DNA from: Bog-756 sp963769905
GTDB taxonomy: Bacteria > Actinomycetota > Acidimicrobiia > Acidimicrobiales > RAAP-2
Reading direction: 5' to 3'
Assembly: GCA_963769905.1 (NCBI GenBank)
Contig: CAVYNG010000002.1
Coordinates: forward strand, 868,001 to 932,000
Length of the DNA: 64,000 nt
The notes under the pieces were generated by a model that saw nothing but the letters and a program-made list of their open reading frames with translations, was not told the origin of the DNA and did no database searches. Each line of letters begins with the position of its first letter. Position 1 is the stretch's first letter. Shown here piece by piece: positions 36,081 through 42,948 of this stretch. Both the position numbers and the translations under genes were made by a program.

Positions 36081-37402
36081 CCGCGGTGGACACCCGCACC
36101 GGGCTCGTACCGGCCGTCTCCGATCCGAGGCCCGCTGGCTCTCGACGTGGCCGTTCCTCCCGGCGCTCGCTCGTCGAGCTCCTGGTGGTGATCGTGTTCC
36201 TTGTCGCGCTGAGCGTGGCGACCGGCCACCTGGATCTCTTCTCGGTGATCGTGTCCCTGGTGGCGATCGTGATGCTGCACGAACTCGGACACTTCGTGGC
36301 GGCCAAGGCCAGCGGCATGAAGGTGACCGAGTACTTCGTCGGGTTCGGACCGCGCATCTGGTCGTTCCGCCGGGGGGAGACCGAGTACGGGGTCAAGGCG
36401 CTCCCGTTCGGCGGCTACGTGAAGATCCCCGGCATGACCAACCTCGACGAGGTCGACCCCGCCGACGAGCCCCGCACCTATCGTCAGCAGTCCTTCGGGG
36501 CGCGCATCGCCGTTTCGTTCGCCGGGCCCGCGATGAACTTCCTGCTGGCGATCGTATTGACCTGGGGTCTCGTGACCTTCGTCGGGGTGCCGAACTCGAA
36601 TCAGGTCGAATTCCAGGGTCTCAACACGGTGGGAGGCAAAGCGAGTCCCGCCCAATTGGCGGGCGTACGCCCCGGTGACATCGTCGTCTCGGTCGACGGC
36701 AAGGCCGTCGGCGGGAATGAATCGGTGGTCACCCACGCGGTCCAGCGCCACCCCGGCGTCCCGCTCACCCTGGTGCTCGAACGGAACGGTCAACGCAAGA
36801 CCCTCACCGTGACCCCGGCAAACGGCCGCGTCGCCCACGAGCAGGGCGCCGACGCTCCATCGGGCTCCGCTCCCTTCGGCGTCATCGGCGTGACGTTCGG
36901 CGAGCCGCTGCAGCGGGAGAACCCTCTCCGCGCGCTCGGACGGGTGCCGGTCGATCTCTGGAACGTGACATCCTCATCGGTCGTGGGTCTCGGCCACATC
37001 GTGTCACCGAGCGGCATCTCCCAGAGGTTCCATGAGGTCTCGAGCGCGAGTGCGGCGAACCAGGCGGCCGCCAACGGCACCCGCGCCTACTCGATCGTGG
37101 GCATCGTGAACGTGGCGAACAGCGCGGCCGAGGCCGGCATCGCGGTCCTCATCTCCCTTCTGATCCTCCTCAACGTCTTCCTGGGTGTGATCAACCTCTT
37201 CCCGATGCTTCCGCTCGACGGCGGCCACATCGCCATCGCGGTCTACGAGCGCATCCGCACCGGCCGCCGACGCGTCGCCTACCACGCCGACGCGGCCAAG
37301 CTGTTGCCGCTGACATGGGCGACGCTGATGCTGATCGGGATCATCGTGTTGCCGGCGCTGCTCACCGACATCCTGCACCCGGCGGCAAACCCCTTCGGCT
37401 GA
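36077..37402 (+). CDS. rseP: Site-2 protease, RseP/M50 family
   Basis: 441 residues. The zinc-site HELGHFVAAKASG lies in an early membrane span, FGPRIWSFRRGETEYGVKALPFGGYVKIPG follows, a PDZ domain spans about 190-260, and the C-terminal NLFPMLPLDGGH motif completes the active site. It performs regulated intramembrane proteolysis, typically of anti-sigma factors. ATG 36077 overlaps the dxr stop. The dxr-rseP-ispG order is well conserved in actinobacteria. Confidence 0.94.
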   Translation: MTAVDTRTGLVPAVSDPRPAGSRRGRSSRRSLVELLVVIVFLVALSVATGHLDLFSVIVSLVAIVMLHELGHFVAAKASGMKVTEYFVGFGPRIWSFRRGETEYGVKALPFGGYVKIPGMTNLDEVDPADEPRTYRQQSFGARIAVSFAGPAMNFLLAIVLTWGLVTFVGVPNSNQVEFQGLNTVGGKASPAQLAGVRPGDIVVSVDGKAVGGNESVVTHAVQRHPGVPLTLVLERNGQRKTLTVTPANGRVAHEQGADAPSGSAPFGVIGVTFGEPLQRENPLRALGRVPVDLWNVTSSSVVGLGHIVSPSGISQRFHEVSSASAANQAAANGTRAYSIVGIVNVANSAAEAGIAVLISLLILLNVFLGVINLFPMLPLDGGHIAIAVYERIRTGRRRVAYHADAAKLLPLTWATLMLIGIIVLPALLTDILHPAANPFG

Positions 37403-37444
37403 CCGCGGACGACGCCGCGGGACCGCCCCGGAGGGCGCGGGCCC

Positions 37445-37450
37445 TACCAT
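37445..37450 (+). promoter_or_regulatory. TACCAT -10 box for ispG
   Basis: TACCAT overlaps the first possible ATG of ispG (37449) and ends 7 nt before an in-frame GTG at 37458. If it is used, the true start is GTG 37458 (leaderless). Confidence 0.45.
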
Positions 37451-38699
37451 GGACGGCGTGGGACGTATGGGGGCGCTGAGCGCCCGACGACCGACCAGGC
37501 AGATCCATGTGGGCGACGTGGCGGTCGGCGGTGGCGCGCCGGTCACCGTGCAGTCGATGACCACCACCAAGACCGCCGATGCCGATGGGACGCTCTCCCA
37601 GATCTACGCACTCGCCGCGAGCGGGGCGGATCTCGTGCGGTGCACCTGCAACGAGGAGGCGGCCGCCGAGGGACTCGCCCGGATCGTGCCGCGCTCCCCG
37701 GTTCCGATCATCGCCGACATCCACTTCCACCACGAGATGGCGCTCGCCGCGCTCGAGGCAGGCGTGCAAGGACTCCGGCTCAATCCGGGGAACCTGCGCA
37801 AGGAGGCGGAGATCAAGCAGGTGGCGGCCGAGGCGAAGGATCGGGGCGTGCCCATCCGGATCGGGGTCAACGCAGGCTCGCTCCACCCGGATCTCTACAA
37901 ACGCTTTGGGGGCGCCACTCCGGAGGCGCTGGTCGAGTCGGCGCGGATCGAGCTCGCGTTTTTCGCCGACGTCGGCTTCGAGGACGTCAAGATCTCGGTG
38001 AAGGCATCCTCGGTGCCCCTGATGATCGAGGCCTACCGGATGGCCTCGGAGACGTTCGACCACCCCCTCCACCTCGGCGTGACCGAGGCCGGACCACCAC
38101 CGTCCGGTCTGCTGAAGGGCACCGCGGGGATTGCAACCCTGCTCGCCGAGGGCATCGGTGACACCATCCGGTACTCGTTGACCGCCGACCCGGTCGAGGA
38201 GGCGAGGGCCGGGCGCCAGTTGCTCGAGTCGCTCGGTCTGCGCGAACGCAAGGGGCTCGACCTCATCGCCTGCCCGAGCTGCGGCCGCGCCGAAATCGAC
38301 GTCATCGAGGTGGCCCGTGCCGCGCAGAAGGCGCTCGAGGATCGCGACCTTCCGATCCAGGTGGCGGTCATGGGGTGCGTGGTCAACGGCCCCGGGGAGG
38401 CGCGCGAGGCCGACCTCGGGATCGCGGCAGGCCGGCGCCGCGGTCACCTGTTCATCAAGGGGAAGATCGTGCGAGTGGTCCCCGAAGACGAAATGGTCGA
38501 GGCATTGGTCACCGAAGCAGAGCGACTGGTGGCCGACGGCGTCGCCGCGCGCCTCGCCGCAGCCGACGACAGCGCGGAGGCCGAAGCGGAGGCCGACCGG
38601 CGTGCCCTGCTCGACGTACAGGGTGACGCCAATGCCTCCGAGGCCAAGGTCGAGCTGATCAGGAAGCGGTTCGGCGCGGAGGAGTCGACGGAGGACTGA
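37449..38699 (+). CDS. ispG: 4-hydroxy-3-methylbut-2-enyl diphosphate synthase
   Basis: 416 residues from ATG 37449, or 413 from GTG 37458, which the promoter box favours. VQSMTTTKTADADGTLSQI, IADIHFHHEMALAALEAG and RLNPGN mark the TIM barrel. The Fe-S ligands are in ACPSCGRAEIDV and GCVVNGPGEA. It makes HMBDP in the MEP pathway. The C-terminus is about 40 residues longer than usual and Ala/Glu-rich. Confidence 0.95.
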   Translation: MDGVGRMGALSARRPTRQIHVGDVAVGGGAPVTVQSMTTTKTADADGTLSQIYALAASGADLVRCTCNEEAAAEGLARIVPRSPVPIIADIHFHHEMALAALEAGVQGLRLNPGNLRKEAEIKQVAAEAKDRGVPIRIGVNAGSLHPDLYKRFGGATPEALVESARIELAFFADVGFEDVKISVKASSVPLMIEAYRMASETFDHPLHLGVTEAGPPPSGLLKGTAGIATLLAEGIGDTIRYSLTADPVEEARAGRQLLESLGLRERKGLDLIACPSCGRAEIDVIEVARAAQKALEDRDLPIQVAVMGCVVNGPGEAREADLGIAAGRRRGHLFIKGKIVRVVPEDEMVEALVTEAERLVADGVAARLAAADDSAEAEAEADRRALLDVQGDANASEAKVELIRKRFGAEESTED

Positions 38700-38766
38700 T
38701 CGCCCGGGCGGGTCGGGGAGCGACGCGCCACGGTGTCTGGTTCGGGGAGGACGCGAGGGCCGCCGA

Positions 38767-38772
38767 TAGGAT
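38767..38772 (+). promoter_or_regulatory. TAGGAT -10 box for proS
   Basis: TAGGAT ends 8 nt before ATG 38781 with no Shine-Dalgarno between, matching the obgE arrangement. Confidence 0.48.
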
Positions 38773-38780
38773 CGGGCGCC

Positions 38781-40505
38781 ATGCGGATGTCGCGGCTCCT
38801 TCTTCGGACTCTTCGTGAGGCACCTGCCGACGCGGAAGTCGCAAGCCATCGACTGTTGGTGCGTGCCGGCTACATCCGCCGGCTGGCATCCGGGGTCTAC
38901 ACCTTCTTGCCGCTCGGGTTCCGGGTGTTGCAGCGGATCGAGTCGGTGATCCGCCAGGAGCTCGACCGCGCGGGCTGCCAGGAGCTGCTCCTGCCAGCAC
39001 TCCACCCCCTCGAGCTGTGGGAGGAGAGCGGCCGCGCCGCGCTTTTCGGCAACGACGCACTGCCGGCGATGACCGTCGACGCACGCGGCGGCACCTTCGT
39101 GCTCGGACCCACCCACGAAGAGGTGGTGACGGTGACCGTCGGTGCGGAGGTCGACTCCTACCGGCAACTGCCGGTCACCGTCTATCAGATCCAGGTCAAG
39201 TTCCGCGACGAAGCGAGACCCCGTTTCGGGCTATTGCGCACTCGCGAGCTGATCATGGCCGACGCCTACTCCTTCGATGCGGACCCGGCCGGTATGCGGA
39301 CCTCCTACCAGTCGGTGTTCGACGCCTACCTGCGGATCTTCGGGCGGCTGTCACTCGAGGTCGTGCCGGTCGAGGCGTCCGCTGGCGCGATCGGCGGGGA
39401 CGTCAACCACGAGTTCATGGTGCCGTCCTCGGTCGGCGAGGACCACTTCGTCTCCTGCGCGGGTTGCGGCTACGCCGCCAACGTGGAAGCGGCGACGAAG
39501 GGGACCGAGGGGTGGCACGCCGCCCCTCCGGCGGGTGCGGACGGTGCCGGGCCGATGGTCGAGCACCACACTCCGGCGCGTCCGGGGATCGACGAGGTGG
39601 TGGACTTCTTCGCCGACCGCGGGGTGACCGCCGCCGATCTGCTCAAGTCGATGGCAGTCCTCGACGACGAGGGACGACCCGCCGTAGTGCTCGTGCCGGG
39701 AGACCGCGAGGTGCGCCTTCCCGCCGGTTGGCGGTTCTTCGACGACGAGGACTTCGCCGCCCATCCGACCCTGGTGCGTGGTTACGTCGGGCCGTCCGGC
39801 CGGCAGGCCGAGGGGATCCGGGTGGTCGCCGATTTCGCGGTCGCGGGCGCCGGACCCTGGATCACGGGAGCCAACCGGACCGATCACCATGTGAGCGGTG
39901 CCGTCCGTGGCCGCGACTTCGAGGTGGACGAGTGGGGGTCCTACGCGGAGGTGGTCGAGGGCGATCCCTGCCCCCGTTGCGGGGAGCCGGTCTCGCTCGT
40001 CCGATCTGTGGAGGCCGCGCACACCTTCCAGCTCGGGCGGAAGTACTCCGAGGTCATGACCGGCGGGGGCTTCGTGACCGAGGATGGGGGCGAGGCGAAC
40101 TTCGCGATGGGCTGCTACGGCATGGGTGTGAGCCGGCTCCTCTCGGTGCTCGCGGAAGTGCATCACGACGAAAAGGGACTTGCCTGGCCGGCCGAGGTCG
40201 CTCCGTTCCGGGTGCACCTGCTCGCGCTCGGTGCCGACCGCTCCGCCGACGTGGCCGAGGCGGCCGACCGGCTGTACGACCGACTGATGGACGCGGGGGT
40301 CGAGGTGCTCTTCGACGACCGTGAGATGTCACCGGGCGTCAAGTTCGCCGACGCCGACCTGCTCGGCATCCCGACCCGTCTGGTGGTCGGCGCGAAGGGC
40401 CTGTCGCGCGGAGTGGTCGAGTCGCGCGCCCGGGCCGGCGGCGAAGAGCGCGAGCTCGGGATCGAGGCGACCGTGTCGGAGCTCCTCGGAGAGCCGGCGG
40501 GCTGA
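38781..40505 (+). CDS. proS: Prolyl-tRNA synthetase (bacterial type)
   Basis: 574 residues, the bacterial ProS size. The class II motifs are LPLGFRVLQRIESVIRQELD, RDEARPRFGLLRTRELIMADAY-type motif 2 and GCYGMGVSRLLSVLAE motif 3. The editing (YbaK-like) insertion lies at about residues 225-400, and an anticodon-binding domain ends the protein. ATG 38781 is supported by the promoter box 8 nt upstream. The gene sits in the conserved ispG-proS-rimP order. Confidence 0.95.
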   Translation: MRMSRLLLRTLREAPADAEVASHRLLVRAGYIRRLASGVYTFLPLGFRVLQRIESVIRQELDRAGCQELLLPALHPLELWEESGRAALFGNDALPAMTVDARGGTFVLGPTHEEVVTVTVGAEVDSYRQLPVTVYQIQVKFRDEARPRFGLLRTRELIMADAYSFDADPAGMRTSYQSVFDAYLRIFGRLSLEVVPVEASAGAIGGDVNHEFMVPSSVGEDHFVSCAGCGYAANVEAATKGTEGWHAAPPAGADGAGPMVEHHTPARPGIDEVVDFFADRGVTAADLLKSMAVLDDEGRPAVVLVPGDREVRLPAGWRFFDDEDFAAHPTLVRGYVGPSGRQAEGIRVVADFAVAGAGPWITGANRTDHHVSGAVRGRDFEVDEWGSYAEVVEGDPCPRCGEPVSLVRSVEAAHTFQLGRKYSEVMTGGGFVTEDGGEANFAMGCYGMGVSRLLSVLAEVHHDEKGLAWPAEVAPFRVHLLALGADRSADVAEAADRLYDRLMDAGVEVLFDDREMSPGVKFADADLLGIPTRLVVGAKGLSRGVVESRARAGGEERELGIEATVSELLGEPAG

Positions 40506-40579
40506 GCGCAGGGGCGCGGACGGCGCCGCGAGCCGGCGAAACGGCACGTCACGCCGTTTCCCCGTCGGGGGCCCGCTGC

Positions 40580-40585
40580 TATACT
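40580..40585 (+). promoter_or_regulatory. TATACT -10 box before the rimP-nusA-infB operon
   Basis: TATACT lies in the 262-bp gap between proS and rimP, the most AT-rich hexamer nearby. Transcription would start near 40592 and run into the hairpin at 40625-40649 before rimP. Confidence 0.5.
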
Positions 40586-40612
40586 CTCTGGCCTGCCGTT
40601 CGGTTGGAGTGG

Positions 40613-40771
40613 ATGACGCTGGACAAGCGTGGGCGGACAGCCCACGCTTTTGTTTTGGCCGTGGACGCCCCGACCGGTGTGACAGGGAAAGCAGGATCGA
40701 CCAGGTACGACAGCAGGTTCCCGGACCGACCGGAACGGGATCCCGAGCACAGAAGGGAGGCGCACCGATGA
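40613..40771 (+). CDS. Possible 52-residue leader ORF ending at rimP
   Basis: ATG 40613 (or TTG 40604, same frame) opens an Arg-rich frame that runs through the terminator-like hairpin and ends in a TGA overlapping the rimP ATG (ATGA). GGAG precedes it. Third-position GC is lower than in true genes here, so it may not encode a conserved protein. If translated, ribosomes would cover the hairpin. Confidence 0.3.
   Translation: MTLDKRGRTAHAFVLAVDAPTGVTGKAGSTRYDSRFPDRPERDPEHRREAHR
40625..40656 (+). terminator. Terminator-like hairpin in the rimP leader
   Basis: AAGCGTGGGC (40625-40634) pairs perfectly with GCCCACGCTT (40640-40649) around a 5-nt loop, followed by TTGTTTT. It is the most canonical intrinsic terminator in the window. 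It lies about 35 nt after the putative transcription start and 112 bp before rimP, so it may act as an attenuator rather than a terminator for proS. Confidence 0.7.
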
Positions 40772-41292
40772 CCGACGATCTCGTCTCCGTGCTCGAACCG
40801 GTGATCCACGCCGCCCACCTGGAGTTGGTGGATGTCGAGCTGAGATCGGGCGTGCTGCTCGTCACAGTGGACAAGGAAGGCGGCGTCGACCTCGACGCAC
40901 TGAGCGAGGCGACGAGAGCGGCCTCCCTGGCTCTCGACGAGGCCGACCCGATCCGAGGCCGGTACTCGCTCGAGGTGTCGAGCCCCGGAGTGGAACGCAC
41001 GTTGCGGACCCCCGCGCACTTCGCCCGTGCGATCGGGGAGACGGTCTCGGTGAAGACCCGCCCCCAGGTCCCCGGCGATCGCCGGCTCCGTGGCGCCCTG
41101 GTCGGCGCGGACGATCGCGGCTTCGAGATCGAGGTCGACGACCCGACGCCGGGCCGGGTGCACCTTTCCTACTCGGACGTGGACAAGGTGCGCACGATGT
41201 TCAGCTGGGGCGGGAAACCGCGCCCGGGACACGGGACACGGACGACGGAGACGAAGGAATCGCGGACGAGGAAGCGGGTTGTGAACGGATGA
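40768..41292 (+). CDS. rimP: Ribosome maturation factor RimP
   Basis: 174 residues. AAHLELVDVELRSGVLLVTVDKEGGVDLDALSEATRAAS-type N-domain and YSLEVSSPGVERTLRTPAHF are characteristic. RimP aids 30S assembly. ATG 40768 follows a strong AAGGGAGG (40753-40760). The stop overlaps the nusA ATG. The upstream leader contains a promoter box and an intrinsic-terminator-like hairpin. Confidence 0.94.
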   Translation: MTDDLVSVLEPVIHAAHLELVDVELRSGVLLVTVDKEGGVDLDALSEATRAASLALDEADPIRGRYSLEVSSPGVERTLRTPAHFARAIGETVSVKTRPQVPGDRRLRGALVGADDRGFEIEVDDPTPGRVHLSYSDVDKVRTMFSWGGKPRPGHGTRTTETKESRTRKRVVNG

Positions 41293-42593
41293 GCAAGACG
41301 AACTTCGAATTCCTCGACGCGCTGAGCCAGATCGCCCGCGACAAGGGGATCTCGGTCGAGACGCTCCTCGACGCGCTCGCGAACGCGCTGGTCGCCGCCT
41401 ACAAGCGGCGACCCGACGCGGCCGAGGAGGCGGTGGTGACCATCGACGCCGAGTCGGGAGAGATCAGGGTCTACGGCCAAGAGCTCGACGACGATGGCAA
41501 CGTGGTGCGCGAGTGGGACGACACGCCCGATGACTTCGGGCGCATCGCGGCCCAGACCGCCAAGCAGGTGATCCTCCAGCGCATCCGCGAGGTGGAGCGC
41601 GATCTCAAGTACGAGGAGTACGCGGGCCGGGAAGGCGACATCGTCACCGGCATCGTGCAGCAGACCGACAACCGCTACACCCTCCTCGACCTCGGCAAGG
41701 TCGAGGCGCTCCTGCCTCAGGCCGAACAGGTCTCCTACGAGCGCTACGAGCACGGCGCGCGGCTCAAGGCCTACATCGTGGAAGTCCGGAAGACGACCAA
41801 GGGTCCACAGATCGTGGTCAGCCGGAGCCATCCCGGTCTCATCAAGCGGCTCTTCGAGCTCGAGGTGCCCGAGATCTCCTCGGGCGCGGTCGAGATCAAG
41901 GCGGCCGCCCGCGAGCCCGGGCACCGGACCAAGATCGCAGTGTGGTCGAACGACCCGAACGTGGATCCGGTCGGCGCGTGCGTCGGCGCCCGCGGCTCGC
42001 GGGTGAGGATGGTCACCAACGAGCTGCGTGGCGAGCGGGTCGATGTCGTACCCTTCTCGGACGATCCGGTCGACCTCATCCAGTCCGCGCTCGCCCCGGC
42101 GCGGGTGCGTGAGGTCCGCCTCGACGACGAGACCGGCACCGCGACGGTGATCGTGAGCGACTACCAGCTCTCCCTCGCAATCGGCAAGGAAGGACAGAAC
42201 GCACGACTCGCGGCGCGCCTCACCGGCTGGCGTATCGACATCAAGAGCGAGACCCAGCTCGCCGAGGAAGAGGCGGGCTACAGCGGCGAGGAGTGGGCCG
42301 AGGGCGAGTGGGTCCAGAACGAAGCCGGCGAGATGGTCTGGCAGCCCGCCGAGGGTGGGACCGCGGTCTCGGCGAGCGAGTGGTCCCAAGGCGTCGACGC
42401 CGCCGAAGCGGATGCCGAGCCGCCGTCGGGCGAAGCGGTCGCAAGTGAGGCAGCCGAGGGTGCGGACCGGGCCGAGGGGGCCGACGGTGACGGCGGTGGT
42501 GCGGTCGAGGAAGTGGTGGTCACCGCCAGCGTGGCCGCCTCCGATGCGCCGGAAGCCGAGTCGGAGGAGCGGTCGGAGGAGGGTCCGGCATAA
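41289..42593 (+). CDS. nusA: Transcription factor NusA
   Basis: 434 residues. The N-terminal RNAP-binding domain (1-125), S1 (REGDIVTGIVQQTDNRYTLLDLG) and two KH domains (DPVGACVGARGSRVRMV, LSLAIGKEGQNARLAARLTGW) are in order. It modulates pausing, termination and antitermination. The last 110 residues are an acidic, Ala-rich tail in place of the acidic repeats of E. coli. ATG 41289 overlaps rimP by 4 bases. The TAA stop overlaps the ylxR ATA. Confidence 0.95.
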   Translation: MSKTNFEFLDALSQIARDKGISVETLLDALANALVAAYKRRPDAAEEAVVTIDAESGEIRVYGQELDDDGNVVREWDDTPDDFGRIAAQTAKQVILQRIREVERDLKYEEYAGREGDIVTGIVQQTDNRYTLLDLGKVEALLPQAEQVSYERYEHGARLKAYIVEVRKTTKGPQIVVSRSHPGLIKRLFELEVPEISSGAVEIKAAAREPGHRTKIAVWSNDPNVDPVGACVGARGSRVRMVTNELRGERVDVVPFSDDPVDLIQSALAPARVREVRLDDETGTATVIVSDYQLSLAIGKEGQNARLAARLTGWRIDIKSETQLAEEEAGYSGEEWAEGEWVQNEAGEMVWQPAEGGTAVSASEWSQGVDAAEADAEPPSGEAVASEAAEGADRAEGADGDGGGAVEEVVVTASVAASDAPEAESEERSEEGPA

Positions 42594-42877
42594 CCCCACG
42601 ACGGACCTGCGTCGGGTGCCGGCGCATCGCTCCGACCGATCTGCTGGTACGGCTGGTGCGCACGAAGGCCGGGCGTTTGGAGATCGGCCAGAACCGGCCC
42701 GGACGTGGTGCCTGGCTCTGTCGAGATTCGCCGTCCTGTGTCGAGACGGCGATCCGCCGGAAGGCGTTCGACCGGGCATTGCGATGTCGAGTGGGAGAGA
42801 CCGAGGTCGCCGAGCTGCGCAGCGTGCTGCTCGACGGACGAGGAACAGGCATGGGCCCCCGGGGCCCGGTGCCGTGA
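42590..42877 (+). CDS. ylxR: YlxR-family RNA-binding protein without a normal start codon
   Basis: The frame encodes PRRTCVGCRRIAPTDLLVRLVR and GRGAWLC, the YlxR (DUF448) hallmarks, and stops at 42875-42877 after about 95 codons. There is no ATG, GTG or TTG before the conserved RTCVGCR. The only position fitting the Shine-Dalgarno GGAGGAGG (42575-42582) is ATA 42590, overlapping the nusA TAA. Either ATA is used or an ATGA junction has been altered by mutation or error. A GTG at 42656 would remove the conserved CxxC. Confidence 0.75.
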   Translation: MTPRRTCVGCRRIAPTDLLVRLVRTKAGRLEIGQNRPGRGAWLCRDSPSCVETAIRRKAFDRALRCRVGETEVAELRSVLLDGRGTGMGPRGPVP

Positions 42878-42948
42878 TGTGCGAGGATAGAGGGTCGCCT
42901 GCGCTTGGTCCGCGGGCGAACGTGTCAGCAGAAGGGCTGTAGAGAGCG

